Of a stretch of 64,000 nt of DNA, positions 1 to 9,283 are shown in pieces. Position 1 is the first letter of the stretch. Each line of letters begins with the position of its first letter. This DNA comes from Diplonema papillatum (taxonomy: Eukaryota > Euglenozoa > Diplonemea > Diplonemida > Diplonemidae), in assembly GCA_030068145.1 (NCBI GenBank), contig JAPJBO010000407.1:62001-126000 (forward strand), read 5' to 3'. The notes under the pieces are model-generated. The model was not told the DNA's origin and made no database searches. It saw only the letters and a program-made list of their open reading frames with translations. Position numbers and translations under genes: made by a program.

Positions 1-35
1 ACACTCTACCTCAACACCAAGGTCAACGGGAGCTG

Positions 36-806
36 TTACAAGAGGGCCGACAGAGCGCTTCTCGTCCCCGCTACAGGTGCCCATGTCTCCATCGGAATAT
101 ACCTGCGGGTTGATTCCCTGTTCTTGTGCCGTCCTGCGAGGACGGCCGCCTCCTCTCCAAACTTGCTCGCCACCTCGGTGAGTGCTGCATGTCGGACTTT
201 GTGCGACGTCATGCGTAGGTGTTTCATCAGAAACGCGTTGTACGCCGCCCGGTTTAGTCCCGGCAGCAGACTGTCGTCCTGAGAGAGTGCCTTCTGGGCA
301 CCCCACTCGACGACTGTCCTCAAGAACCGGCTGTTGTTCGGGACCATCAGCCCCTGACCAGTGCCTCTCCTGTCCGTTTTCCCTCCGATGTACACTATCA
401 GAGTGCACTCGGGCTTTTGGATCAGGTGTCTGACCTTGATTCTGTGCAGGTCGATGAACCGTGCAGCCGTACACCATTGTAGTGCCAAGGCCGCGCTGTG
501 TACCTGGGAGTTCTGCCCCCTGACTACAGCCCATATCGCTGTCGACCCGGGCAGGTTGTCGTGGATTGCGATCTGCCTTTCTCCTTGGTCGACATTGTCC
601 GTCAGGGACTTTTTGAAAGCCGCTGTAGACTCGATCTCCGCCATGGCTTTGTACGTCAGGTACTGCATGGCTGATCTGCTGGAGATCTCTCCGTTCTCTA
701 GTTTCCGTGTAGCCCACATCAGAAAACTGAAGCCCGGCGAAATTTCTGGGTGGAGGGTTCTCACCCGCTCCGAGAACAGACGAGCCCTTTTCATGACCGA
801 TATCAT
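36..806 (-). CDS. Tyrosine recombinase (mobile-element integrase)
   Basis: This is a 256-residue reading frame with the catalytic layout of tyrosine recombinases, which cut and rejoin DNA through a covalent 3'-phosphotyrosine. Visible residues are Arg116 in AARFIDL, Lys143 in GGKTDRRG, the H-x-x-R box at His202/Arg205 (HKVRHAAL), His227 in AGRHKN and Tyr236 in RRYI. Their spacing fits the family, including nine residues between the last His and the Tyr. The frame is open for about 50 more codons upstream of the first Met, directly up to the TGA that ends the neighbouring minus-strand ORF at 963, so the true N terminus may lie in that ORF or just after its stop. The stop is TAA at 36-38. No reverse transcriptase is visible, so this could be a Crypton-like element or part of a DIRS/Ngaro-like retroelement continuing outside the window. 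The family call is firm; the element class is not. Confidence 0.8.
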   Translation of the reverse strand: MISVMKRARLFSERVRTLHPEISPGFSFLMWATRKLENGEISSRSAMQYLTYKAMAEIESTAAFKKSLTDNVDQGERQIAIHDNLPGSTAIWAVVRGQNSQVHSAALALQWCTAARFIDLHRIKVRHLIQKPECTLIVYIGGKTDRRGTGQGLMVPNNSRFLRTVVEWGAQKALSQDDSLLPGLNRAAYNAFLMKHLRMTSHKVRHAALTEVASKFGEEAAVLAGRHKNRESTRRYIPMETWAPVAGTRSALSALL

Positions 807-962
807 GGGGCCCGCGTCCTTGTACGCCCCTATCAGACGGTTCGACGTGCGTTGGCATAAGGCCGGTACCTCCTCGGGGTCTACCTCGTAGTCCCGCTTT
901 CGCGGCCGGAAGGCTTCGATGAGGCCGTCGAAGACTCTCTCCCCCGAGTTTGCGACTTTCAG

Positions 963-2141
963 TCACTTTTTTGCCACTTTGGCCCTCGGGTACTCCGCGC
1001 CCTTCCCAGCCCCGCGCTTCCTGCTCTCCTTCTCCGCTCCTTTGTTCCGCTCCTTCCTTAGTGCTTCCTTCACTAAGTCGGAGTCCGCGACGGCCCTTTT
1101 CGCCCTGCGCACGACTTCATCGTCGAAGGCCTGCCAGTCTACGCCGGCCAAGGTCCGCTCGTAGGCCGAGGCCTTCGCGACACCGACCAGAAACGTCGCT
1201 TCGCGACTCCATAGGCGGAGAGCCTCCAATCGAACCAGCAGTACATGTACTGCCGGCAAGCAGCTCTCCGTCCACCTGCCGTCCACCAGCAACGCAAGCA
1301 TAGCTTGCCAAATGACGCGACGTTCCTGGTCGCTGTGCGAGCCAGTCTCCGAGGGGTCCTCCAGGAAAGGACCGTACCTCTCCTTGAGCTTGGCAAGGAT
1401 CTGTTGGCACCCGGACGGTGTGGCCACGTACGGCCCCCAGCACACTGCGCGCCGGATGTCCAGGTTGACGGGCACAACCGCTAGTTGCTGCTCGTCTAGC
1501 CTCTGCCGGAGGCTGTTGTTGAGTGCCATCAGGCTGGCCATCTGGGCCCTCAGGACGGCAGCCTCTGAACCGAGAGCGCGAACGGTTTCGTCCTGGTGAT
1601 CAGCACCAAGGACTTTTCCCACATCTGGTGGGTTCGTTCCCGCCTCGCTCAGAGTGTCCGAGCCGACGTCACGTGGGAGGACCATCAGAGCCCCTTGCCC
1701 TACCGCCCAAAGGCACGGTGGGCATACCCACGCCGCAGCCGAAGCCACGGGGAGAAACTTTGCAGCCGCAGCCGCCGGCTTCACGAAGCTTCTGATACAC
1801 GTGGGCGTCGTGACCCCCCCGCATCTAGCACAAGCCGTGCTATCCGGCCCGTGCACTGTGGAGCAGTCCGCGAACACGCAGTCTCCATCCCTCGCCGCTG
1901 TAGCCGCGTTTTCCGGGAAGGCACACAGCTTGACCTCCTCCCAGTCAACGGCATCCGGGACGCAGTCGTCTTTCGACTTGAGCAGCTCAGCCATTTCTAA
2001 GATTATTTCTTTGTTTGTGCGTGCCGGTTGATCGTTTTCCCACTTGTATTTACCCTGTGTGTATTCAGGTAAGGAATTCTGATCAACCACCAAAACACGC
2101 TGCCTACGTCTTTTTAGCCTGCACAATACATTGAAGGGCAA
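963..2141 (-). CDS. Zn-finger/coiled-coil ORF1 (Gag-like) upstream of tyrosine recombinase
   Basis: A 392-residue frame in the same phase as the recombinase ORF that follows it. A Cys-rich segment at about residues 85-145 (CVFADC, CARCGG and later WVCPPC) resembles a PHD-like or other treble-clef zinc finger. It is followed by a heptad-like stretch (about residues 190-220) suggesting a coiled coil, a helical middle domain, and a strongly basic Lys/Arg tail ending at TGA (963-965). Zinc finger, coiled coil and basic tail suggest a nucleic-acid-binding structural or targeting protein encoded with the recombinase. The first 40 or so residues overlap a dispersed repeat (about 2007-2165) also found elsewhere in the window, so the true start could be downstream. 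Function is inferred from position and composition only. Confidence 0.5.
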   Translation of the reverse strand: MPFNVLCRLKRRRQRVLVVDQNSLPEYTQGKYKWENDQPARTNKEIILEMAELLKSKDDCVPDAVDWEEVKLCAFPENAATAARDGDCVFADCSTVHGPDSTACARCGGVTTPTCIRSFVKPAAAAAKFLPVASAAAWVCPPCLWAVGQGALMVLPRDVGSDTLSEAGTNPPDVGKVLGADHQDETVRALGSEAAVLRAQMASLMALNNSLRQRLDEQQLAVVPVNLDIRRAVCWGPYVATPSGCQQILAKLKERYGPFLEDPSETGSHSDQERRVIWQAMLALLVDGRWTESCLPAVHVLLVRLEALRLWSREATFLVGVAKASAYERTLAGVDWQAFDDEVVRRAKRAVADSDLVKEALRKERNKGAEKESRKRGAGKGAEYPRAKVAKK

Positions 2142-2165
2142 CCCACACGATTGTTAGTACTAAAA
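2007..2165 (+). repeat. TGCCGG-hairpin repeat, copy 1 (subfamily 1)
   Basis: First of seven copies of a 120-190-bp dispersed repeat, all on the plus strand. It opens with GTGCGTGCCGG, then the arms GGTTGATC and GATCAACC about 50 bases apart, then ACACGCTGCC and a T-rich tract. Here it overlaps the 5' end of the minus-strand ORF ending at 963. The other copies are near 4530, 4935, 36226, 38086, 54825 and 59955. Confidence 0.75.
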
Positions 2166-2254
2166 AATGTACGATGCTGAAAAAGGGCAACTTCCATAGG
2201 ATTTCTACTCAGATCCACGGATAAAACGGGATTGCAGTATCTGCATAAGTTTTA

Positions 2255-2480
2255 GAGTTAAAGTTCGCTTGAAATTCCGGGGTTTTAGGGTCTCAGTGTG
2301 ACCGTTGTTGAATGGGTTCTCTTAGAGCAAGAAAGGGCTATATTGGTTACGGATTGTATATTTAGTGCACGCTTTCGTTATGGGTTATGGCTAGCCATGT
2401 CCGGGACTGTTTGTGACCGACACCAAGTTCATTCCTTCGTGAAGTGTAGTCTCGGGCCCCCCACGTTTTACAAGTTTTTG
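2255..2480 (+). repeat. Dispersed repeat 'CCGACACCAAG', full-length copy
   Basis: About 225 bp with two conserved blocks. The 5' block begins TTTAGAGTTAAAGTTCGCTT and runs to GTGACCGTTGTTGAATGGG. The 3' block is GTGACCGACACCAAG, then a variable loop, then GGGCCCCCCACG. A second full-length copy lies at 62745-62990 with the same block spacing. Partial copies are at 3245, 3410, 12680, 30680, 31640, 53520 and 63555. In one frame the 3' block reads CDRHQ and, about ten residues on, LGPP, but I see no conserved start codon. Confidence 0.65.
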
Positions 2481-2484
2481 CGAG

Positions 2485-3050
2485 TATTAGCACGGTCATT
2501 AGACACGACAGGTATAGGGCGAGAACGAGGAGCAACGTGTGGTACCCCGGAAATGCTCCATGCAGTGGTGCCTGCAGCGGGAAGACTTGGAACATACATC
2601 GACCTTGAAAATACTCTTCAAAGAGTTTTCCATGAGGAGATTTTGCTCGCCGCTACTGTGGTTGGTTGCGCGCGGTTTTACACTCGACCGGCTGGTCTGC
2701 TTTGTCCATCCAAGAAGCGGAAGCTTCGGTCCAGAACCTTTCGCCAGGTTCACAAGGCTCGTGATCTCTTCCCCCCTCTCTTTTTCTCTCCCTCTCTCCG
2801 TTTTCTCGGGATCCCTGAGAAAAACGGCAGGATTTCTGCCCGAACCTTAACCTTGAGGAGCGTCGCAACAGCATGTTGCTCTGTTTTCGTACAGCAGGGC
2901 GCGTCAGCATTGATGTTTTAGTTTGGCGAGCCTGCGAGCAACGTTTGCGTCCTCTCAATCACTTCCAACTCTCCCCCCTCCCCTGTTGCAGCTCCTACAC
3001 CATTGCGCCAGCTGCCGACAACTGCACCGATTCTTTCGTCCGCGTGGAAT
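2485..3050. other. Unassigned stretch
   Basis: Short overlapping frames on both strands with no recognisable domain. A pyrimidine-rich run lies near 2770-2800. I see no gene here. Confidence 0.4.
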
Positions 3051-3054
3051 AGAC

Positions 3055-3125
3055 ATTGAGAGAGAGAGCGAGAGAAACGAGTTAGAGTGCAGGGACCATC
3101 TCTCCGGGGGCTTCCGGTCTCCTCC
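3055..3125 (+). repeat. Dispersed repeat 'GTGCAGGGACCATCTCTCCG', copy 1
   Basis: A GA-rich lead-in (GAGAGAGAGCGAGAGAAACG) is followed by AGAGTGCAGGGACCATCTCT and a CTTCCGGTC-like end. Copies with the same GA-rich lead lie at about 46470-46555 and 53715-53812, all on the plus strand, the last two being longer. Confidence 0.6.
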
Positions 3126-3244
3126 CTTCGATTAGCACAACACAAAGAGTGTACACATAACAAGTGCGATCATACCTCGATGAATTTCGGCCCGACGCCG
3201 CAGCAGCCGCCGACCATTTGCACTCTGTGGCTTTGCGTCCACAC

Positions 3245-3410
3245 CTGTGTTTTAGAGTTAAAGTTCGCTTGAAATTCCGGGGGTTAAGGTCTCCGTGTGA
3301 CCGTTGTTGAATGGGTTCTAGACTGTTTCTTGTAGCAAGCGGTCGGATTTTTGAAGTCTCCGTTTGACTTGTGAGGCGGGAGTTAGCCCTTCATCAGGTC
3401 GATAATCAGC
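3245..3410 (+). repeat. CCGACACCAAG repeat, 5' block, plus TTTCTTGTAG-type repeat
   Basis: The 5' block of the dispersed repeat recurs at about 3250-3320. It then passes into a different repeat (GACTGTTTCTTGTAGCAAGC, then GGTCGG and GAGGCGGG) that also occurs near 53033 and 53398 and, more weakly, 63172. The junction suggests serial insertion of small elements. Confidence 0.5.
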
Positions 3411-3700
3411 CAAGAACCTTCATGGGCACAGCGGTGTTGAGAACCGTTTCGCCATGGGTATCATAAGAGTACTCAGATAATTCGACTCCCTGCATTCTGG
3501 AAGGCTGGGGCACGTGTGTCAACGTGTAGGACGTGGCCCAGGACCACTTGCACAACGCAGTGGACCTGGTGTCGGCCACATACGCTAAAAACGAAGTTAC
3601 ACGGATGCGCAACCACATGTGACAGTAAACAGTAACGTAAAAGCGACACAAAGTACGAAAAGGGATGAAAACACACTGCCCAGGCCCTGCTCTAACAGCA
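3410..3700 (-). repeat. CCGACACCAAG repeat, 3' block, inverted diverged copy
   Basis: On the minus strand this reads GGCCGACACCAGGTCC followed by GGTCCTGGGCCACGTCC, matching the 3' block of the family at 2255-2480 with substitutions. It is the only clearly inverted copy I see. Confidence 0.45.
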
Positions 3701-4004
3701 CAAAAGGCAAACCCCCCCTTTCCCCTTTTTGTTGCAAGTGGAGGGTGAGCAGCTCCTGGCTTGTGGCATTTGCAGCAAAGTTGCCTAACATACCTCAGCG
3801 TGCCCAACAAACTCATCGGTGTCGAGAGCCTCGTAGTTCCAGTGTGGCATCTCGAAAGAGCCGTGTTCAGGATACGCGCCAAGATATCCGGACCTGTGTT
3901 GGTGGTTTCTAGTGGTTCCACGGTGTCATAGAACCAGAGACGTTGTGAGTCCCCCCGTGCGAGCGAGTCTTGGAATAGGATTCGAAACTGTCAGTGCCCG
4001 CAAT

Positions 4005-4440
4005 GAAGTGTCAGCTTGGAACTGTTACGAACAAGAGGAATCCAACTGGTTAATTAAACCACAGCATTTCGCTTCATCACAGCGGTGGCGAGTGGAATGT
4101 GACTTCTGCCCAGTGCCCTGAATGTCAACGCTGAGAGATCAGGTCAAGCGCGGGTAAACAGCGGGAGTAACTATGACTCTCTTACGGTAGCCAAATGCCT
4201 CGTCTTCAAATTAAAGACGCGCATGAATGGACCAATGAGATTCCTTCTGTCCCTACCTACTATCTGGCGAAACAGCAGTCAAGGGAACGGACTTGAAACT
4301 GTCAGCGGGGAAAGAAGACCCTGTTGAGTTTGACTCTAGTCTGACTTTGTGAGTGACACGAGAGATGTAGAATAGGTTGTTGTCGCTTTACTTATCCAAT
4401 GATGGGAAGACGGCAGCTGCTCCCTTGTGGGGTTAGGGTC
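4005..4440 (+). rRNA. Large-subunit rRNA fragment (central region), diverged
   Basis: The segment follows the eukaryotic 28S order: TTGGAACTG, GAATCCAACTGGTTAATTAA, TTCTGCCCAGTGC, GCGCGGGTAAAC, GGGAGTAACTATGACTCT, AGCCAAATGCCTCG, GACGCGCATGAATGG, GGGGAAAGAAGACCCTGTTG and GACTCTAGTCTGACTTTGTG. A normally invariant TTAAGGTAGCC appears here as TTACGGTAGCC. Recognisable similarity stops shortly after AGATGTAGAATAGG. There is no adjoining 5.8S or SSU gene. It is most simply an rRNA pseudogene fragment; a rearranged functional fragment cannot be excluded by eye. Confidence 0.85.
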
Positions 4441-4529
4441 TTCGGGTCCGTAGCTTGACCCGCCGACCGTGGCGCCTCGGCTTCAGCCTCGCTATGAACC
4501 CGGAGGTCAGCATCTGGCTTCAGCAACTT

Positions 4530-4655
4530 TTACGTGCCGGGGGAGGATTAGCCTGCTAGTGATTGATAGTTAGATATGATCGTTAGGCCAAGCTTCTCCC
4601 AAACACGCTGCCAGCGTTCTCTTTCGTGTTTACAAAGCATTGTTACTATCTTATT
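4530..4655 (+). repeat. TGCCGG-hairpin repeat, copy 2 (subfamily 2)
   Basis: The copy runs from GTGCCGGGGGAGGATTAGCC through a stem partner (a diverged TAGGCC, then CTTCTCC) to AAACACGCTGCCAGCGTTCT and GTTTACAAAGCATTGTTACT. It lies directly downstream of the LSU rRNA fragment. ACGCT-GCC-AGCGT can form a small second hairpin. Confidence 0.7.
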
Positions 4656-4934
4656 TCCCATCCCTTTGGGTTTTGCGCCGGCCTAGTACAATGAGACGTT
4701 GGAGGAAGACGTTCGAGAGGAGGAAGAAGAGACTATTCTTCGTTTGGGTTTTATTACGACGTAGCGAGCGTCGGGGTCCCGTGGAACCACCTTGCTCCCG
4801 TCCTTGCGAGGTTGCGAGGCGGGCCGGTCAATTGAATTCTTCCCGCTACGGAAAAAGAGGACCCGTTGACTCGCAGGAGGAAACACTTCTGCGGGGTACC
4901 CTCTTCCGTGTGCCAATCATGCGGAAGGAAATCC

Positions 4935-5062
4935 AACTGTGCCGGGGGAGGATTAGCCTGCTAGTGATTGATAGTGAGATATGATCGTTAGGCTAAACTT
5001 CTCCCAAACACGCTGCCAGCGTTCTCTTTCGTGTTTACAAAGCATTGTTGCTACGAAAAAAT
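4935..5062 (+). repeat. TGCCGG-hairpin repeat, copy 3 (subfamily 2)
   Basis: Nearly identical to the copy at 4530-4655 and only about 405 bp away on the same strand. The arms are GGAGGATTAGCCT and AGGCTAAACTTCTCC. Between the two copies (4655-4935) there is only an Arg-rich open frame with no recognisable domain. Confidence 0.7.
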
Positions 5063-5104
5063 GAGCCGCGAACAGATGTAGGAAGTTCAGGTGCCAGTGG
5101 TAAG

Positions 5105-5850
5105 CTACACGGGGACATGCGTACCGCAGTCCGTACATCCGTCTTCAATCTAGTCGATAAAAGATGTGACTTTGTTGCATTAGTGTGATTGTCAGGCCTT
5201 CGACTACCCTGGGCAACGCACTATGCACACTCCGTGTCTACGTCACAGCAGATGGAACGCGTTTGTTGCGCCGCCGCGGAGGCGGCCTACGAGTGGATGT
5301 CGTTGTGGCCTCCCGGCCGGAGCCATCGTTGGATGACCCCTCGCTCGTTTCTTCGCGTTTGCGTCGGTTGGCGCGCCGGGTGGACGCGGCCGGGAGCTGC
5401 GTTGCATTCGGCGGCGTTCGCCGGGCGGGTGTGCTGGAGTTGGGGCGTTGGCAGTTGAGTGCGCCGGACATGCGTACCGCAGTCCGTACATCCATCTTCA
5501 ATCTAGTCGATAAAAGATGTGAATTTGTTGCATTAGTGTGATTGTCAGGCCTTCGACTACCCTGAGCAACGCACTATGCACACTCCGTGTCTACGTCACA
5601 GCAGATGGAACGCGTTTGTTGCGCCGCCGCGGGGGCGGCCTACGAGTGAGTGTCGTTGTGGCCTCCCGGCCGGAGCCATCGTTGGATGACCCCTCGCTCG
5701 TTTCTTCGCGTTTGCGTCGGTTGGCGCGCCGGGTGGACGCGGCCGGGAGCTGCGTTGCATTCGGCGGCGTTCGCCGGGCGGGTGTGCTGGCGTTGGGGCG
5801 TTGGCAGTTGAGTGCGCCGGACATGCGTACCGCAGTCCGTACATCTGTGA
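5105..5850 (+). repeat. 353-bp tandem duplication with partial third copy
   Basis: The unit starts with CGTACCGCAGTCCGTACATC at about 5119, 5472 and 5825. Two nearly identical 353-bp units are complete and the third breaks off after about 40 bp. The units are GC-rich and stay open in several frames on both strands, with Arg/Pro-rich translations and no recognised domain. They may be copies of an exon end, as seen elsewhere in the window, but no parent exon is visible nearby. Confidence 0.7.
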
Positions 5851-5945
5851 TTACTTTGGTCGATAAAAGATGCTTTTGGTCTGAGGCATGCCAGATCTGT
5901 ACTATGTCAGGCAGTGATTCTGATGTGTCTGTCACGATCGTCGTC

Positions 5946-6080
5946 AGAATACTCGACGTAGCTGCTTTACTCCGAGAGAGAGAGAGAGAGAGAGAGAGAA
6001 GCGAGGAAATATAGGACTGCCAGCTTCGTCGAGCATTTCCTTTCAAGCTGGCGCATGCAAAATACTCGACGTAGCTGGGA
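5946..6080 (+). repeat. ACTCGACGTAGCTG repeat with (GA)n microsatellite
   Basis: AATACTCGACGTAGCTGCTT is followed by about 13 GA dinucleotides, then GTCGAGCATTTCCTTTCAAG, then a second AATACTCGACGTAGCTG. The same two end motifs bracket 16740-17035, and the first also occurs, diverged, near 35693. It resembles a small non-autonomous element or its remnants. Confidence 0.5.
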
Positions 6081-6399
6081 GGAAATACCGTACTTGGAAA
6101 TAAGACGTACCGGAAAAAAGATGTACCCGCGGGCCTCAAGGAAAAACTTTGTGACTTTTTCCGCTTGGTTGGGTTCTGCTGGAATTTGTCACAGATTGCT
6201 TGCGCAACTGCCTGCAACAGCCACATCCAGGATCAAATCAAGACGCAACGATACGATACAACGCTGCGCTTTTCTTCGAGATTCCGCTGCTGCCCCAATC
6301 CTGCCAGCTCAGCAGATCGTGCCGGCTGAACAGGCCACGGCAGATGAAGTTGTGGCAGATGCCTCCCGCGCAGGAACAACACAAGGTCTGCAAACCCAG

Positions 6400-7000
6400 G
6401 TTCATGGGCTGCACCGACCTCCGCACCGGTGCGCCATCAATTCCTTTGTTGGAGATTTTCTCGCTGGTCCACGTAGCAGACCGTTTTCGTTGAATTTATG
6501 CTCACGTTCTGCTCCGATGAAGAGATTCGCGGAAAATGGACCCAGGAAACAAATAGTATGTGCGTGGTTTGTGGGTCTTTCCAATGCTCAGGGCAGCGGG
6601 AATGGAAACTACACCGCGGTTTGGCAAGACTTTGCACCCTAGATTCACGCCAAAAAGGTTGCCACGTCGGGGCAAGTCGTGAAACCCCCGGAACTCGGGG
6701 ATTGAAGATGTCACCTGACAGGCAGTGTAACAAGAAAATCCGAAATGGATTTTGATTTCCACGATCACCATTCCACATGGATCCACATCTCGAACTCTGG
6801 CGGGACGAACCACGTACATGTATTTTGGTCCCCGGGTCTATTTTCCGCAGATCTCTTCATCGGAGCTGATCTCGAGCAACATATCGTCGAAAAAGGTCTG
6901 CAACGTGGACCAGCGAGAAACACTCCAAAAAACGACAACTCAGTGCATCGAACCAGCGAACCGCACCACCGGCCCGCCGCCCACACTGCCAAAAACCCCC
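6400..7000. repeat. Long imperfect inverted repeat
   Basis: The arm at about 6440-6580 contains CTCGCTGGTCCACGTAGCAG and CTCCGATGAAGAGAT. It is repeated inverted at about 6820-6930, where the minus strand reads CTCGCTGGTCCACGTTGCAG and CTCCGATGAAGAGAT. About 240 bp lie between the arms. It could be a degraded foldback element or a local inverted duplication. No confident gene lies within it. Confidence 0.55.
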
Positions 7001-7204
7001 CAACAAAATGATGTGTGCACGAGGGAGCAATGTTCGACGGGTCACAGGCAAAACGGTTGAACCGCGTCCAGTAATAAATTCGATACTCGTCGTGTTCTCT
7101 TGTGCTGATGCGGATTGCCAGAGCGCCACGGCAGCACGGCGGGCGGCCGGCGCATCTAGAGAAGTGTAAGCGAGGCCCCGAAAGAGGAAGCGGAGAGGGC
7201 GTAT

Positions 7205-7470
7205 GAATGGGCGTGTGGTGGATGCACAGCGCGACGATGTTCGGGCGGCCGGCGGTCAGCCTCTGCGCTGCCTCCGCGAGGGTCGTGTCGCCGAAGCCGC
7301 CGAGCTTCAGCGGCGCGTTCGCTGCGAGCTGGCTCTTGACCGCGCCCATGAAGTTGCCGTGGTCCGGCACCGGGATCGAGAAGCACACAGCCACCGGCAG
7401 TCCCGTGCCACGTGCCGCCTTCACCGCCCGCTCCCCGTGCTCGGCGCCCCAGACCATCTCGCAGAAGATG
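7205..7470 (-). pseudogene. 3'-end copy of homocysteine S-methyltransferase exon (distal)
   Basis: On the minus strand this reproduces the last third of the methyltransferase exon (from IFCEMVW through CIHHTP) but starts abruptly at that point, preceded by unrelated AT-rich minisatellite. It shares the breakpoint of the copy at 7790-8085, differs at a few codons, and loses the exon end near the expected splice donor. It is not a separate gene: the N-terminal half of the fold is missing. Confidence 0.75.
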
Positions 7471-7680
7471 GTCAACTAATACCGAGCGAATATGGCTAAT
7501 CATGGGAAGATCTGTCAAATATGGCAAGCTTCTCGGGGTATATCTGCAACTACATGGGTAGATCTGGAAAACCTGGCAAATTTAGGGGTGGATCTGGAAA
7601 ACCTGGCAAACTTTAGGGGTAGATCGGTAAATCAAGGCAAACTACGGGGGTATATCTGGCTAAGCAAAAACGTGAACGGT
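7470..7680 (+). repeat. GGTAGATCTGGAAAACCTGG minisatellite spacer, copy 1
   Basis: About 30-bp degenerate units (GGTAGATCTGGAAAACCTGG, then CAAACTTTAGG). A shorter version at 8085-8250 sits between the next exon-end copy and the exon itself. The spacer is therefore part of the duplicated unit. Confidence 0.65.
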
Positions 7681-7789
7681 TGTGTGAGGGAGCGAGAGGC
7701 CCTGTACCACAGTATATCGTAAGTCGGTTAATATTGATCTTCTATTGGACTGGCGTCGTACACGACAAAAAGATAGGTGGGATACCAAA

Positions 7790-8085
7790 CGCTGCGTACG
7801 GCGGCGATGGCGTGGGGCATGAGGAGCAGCGGCGTGTGGTGGATGCACAGCGCGACGATGTTCGGGCGGCCGTGCCTCCGCGAGGGTCGTGTCGCCGAAG
7901 CCGCCGAGCTTCAGCGGCGCGTTCGCTGCGAGCTGGCTCTTGACCGCGCCCATGAAGTTGCCGTGGTCCGGCACCGGGATCGAGAAGCACACAGCCACCG
8001 GCAGTCCCGTGCCACGTGCCGCCTTCACCGCCCGCTCCCCGTGCTCGGCGCCCCAGACCATCTCGCAGAAGATGGTCAACTAATA
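7790..8085 (-). pseudogene. 3'-end copy of homocysteine S-methyltransferase exon (proximal)
   Basis: Same breakpoint as the distal copy (IFCEMVW). It keeps the sequence across the predicted splice donor GTACGC but has lost about 17 bp near 7870, which shifts the frame just before the CIHHTP motif. The duplicated unit of exon end plus spacer is therefore repeated in tandem downstream of the exon with decay. Confidence 0.75.
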
Positions 8086-8302
8086 CCGAGCGAATATGGC
8101 TAATCATGGGAAGATCTGTCAAATATGGCAAACTTCTCGGGGTATATCTGCAACTACATGGGTAAGACCTGTAAAACCTGGCAAACTTTAGGGGTAGATC
8201 GATAAATCAAGGCAAAATATGGGGGTATATATGGGAAAGCAAAAGCGTGAGCGGTTGTGTGAGGGAGCGAGAGGCCCTGTACCACAGTATATCGTAAGTC
8301 GG

Positions 8303-9283
8303 TTAATATTGATCTTCTATTAGACTGGCGTCGTATACGACAAAAAGAAAGGTGGGATACCAAACGCTGCGTACGGCGGCGATGGCGTGGGGCATGAGGA
8401 GCAGCGGCGTGTGGTGGATGCACAGCGCGACGATGTTCGGGCGGCCGGCGGTCAGCCTCTGCGCTGCCTCCGCGAGGGTCGTGTCGCCGAAGCCGCCGAG
8501 CTTCAGCGGCGCGTTCGCTGCGAGCTGGCTCTTGACCGCGCCCATGAAGTTGCCGTGGTCCGGCACCGGGATCGAGAAGCACACAGCCACCGGCAGTCCC
8601 GTGTCGCATGCCGCTTTCACCGCCCGCTCCCCGTGCTCGGTGTCCCAGACCATCTCGCAGAAGATGATGTCGACGCCGCATTCCGCGAGCAACCGCGCGT
8701 GCTTGTTGTCGTTCTCGATCTCTATCTCGTCGGACTGCCACTCTCCGCCGTCGAAAGCCGACCCGGGCGCCTGCTTCGGGGGGTGGCACGACAAGCTGCC
8801 TGCGATCAACGGCTCCCGCGCCCCCGGGTTGCGCCCCAGCCAGTGCCGCCGCGCTTTTTTCGCGTGCTTCACCGCTGCGCGGGTGCTCCTCTCGGCGATG
8901 CTTCCGAGGCCGGCCGCCTGCATGACGTTGCCGTTCGTGCAGTACGTGTTGCTGATGATCAGATCGGCTCCCGAGTCGAGGTAGCTCTCGTGGACTGCGG
9001 TGACCACGTCCGGGTACGTGAAGTTGGCGGAGCAGCTCCAGCCGAGCTCGTTCATCGAATCCGGGCCGGCGAGGCGCTCTATTTCGGAACCCGTGGCTCC
9101 GTCCAAGATGACGACCCCTCCCGGCTTCAGCACCTCTGCCTCCAGCACCCGCCAGCGGGCCCACGGGTCGTCCCCTGCACCTTCGTCTTCCTCCTGCAGC
9201 GGCGAGCTGCTGTCGTCATCCTTCAGCCCCAGAATGTTCAGCCCCGTCACGCCTTCTACTAGGCGCATCACTGAGAGCGCCAT
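8303..9283 (-). CDS. Homocysteine S-methyltransferase-like protein (N-terminal exon)
   Basis: The 326-residue frame starts at ATG 9281-9283. It has the (beta/alpha)8 signature of Zn-dependent homocysteine S-methyltransferases, which move a methyl group (for example from S-methylmethionine) to homocysteine to make methionine: ILDGATGSEIE near residue 60, SGADLIISNTYCTN, LIAGSLSCHPP, CGVDIIFCEMVWDTEHGE, and LPVAVCFS. Cys288 in ALCIHHTP lies where the first zinc Cys is expected. The C-terminal GGCC-type zinc motif is absent. The last residues after IAA (303) look non-homologous, and GTACGC at 8374 could be a splice donor, so a downstream exon is probably missing or unrecognised. A longer in-frame start at 9499 exists but lies in repeated sequence. 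Partial copies of both exon ends flank the gene. Confidence 0.75.
   Translation of the reverse strand: MALSVMRLVEGVTGLNILGLKDDDSSSPLQEEDEGAGDDPWARWRVLEAEVLKPGGVVILDGATGSEIERLAGPDSMNELGWSCSANFTYPDVVTAVHESYLDSGADLIISNTYCTNGNVMQAAGLGSIAERSTRAAVKHAKKARRHWLGRNPGAREPLIAGSLSCHPPKQAPGSAFDGGEWQSDEIEIENDNKHARLLAECGVDIIFCEMVWDTEHGERAVKAACDTGLPVAVCFSIPVPDHGNFMGAVKSQLAANAPLKLGGFGDTTLAEAAQRLTAGRPNIVALCIHHTPLLLMPHAIAAVRSVWYPTFLFVVYDASLIEDQY

Noticed and set aside
2040..2080. Spliced-leader RNA gene, suggested by TTCAGGTAAGG inside the TGCCGG-hairpin repeat
   Set aside because: The GTAAGG donor is not conserved in the 59955 copy and is absent from the second subfamily. No Sm-site pattern is consistent across copies.
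4530..5062. rRNA spacer (ITS) downstream of the LSU fragment
   Set aside because: The same repeat occurs far from any rRNA piece, so it is dispersed and not part of an rDNA unit.
5185..6014. Plus-strand gene in the 353-bp repeats
   Set aside because: Several frames on both strands are open through each unit, with Arg-rich, structureless translations that simply recur with the repeat.
7660..8131. A second methyltransferase gene
   Set aside because: It starts mid-domain at the same breakpoint as its neighbour and has lost ~17 bp, so it is a partial copy.
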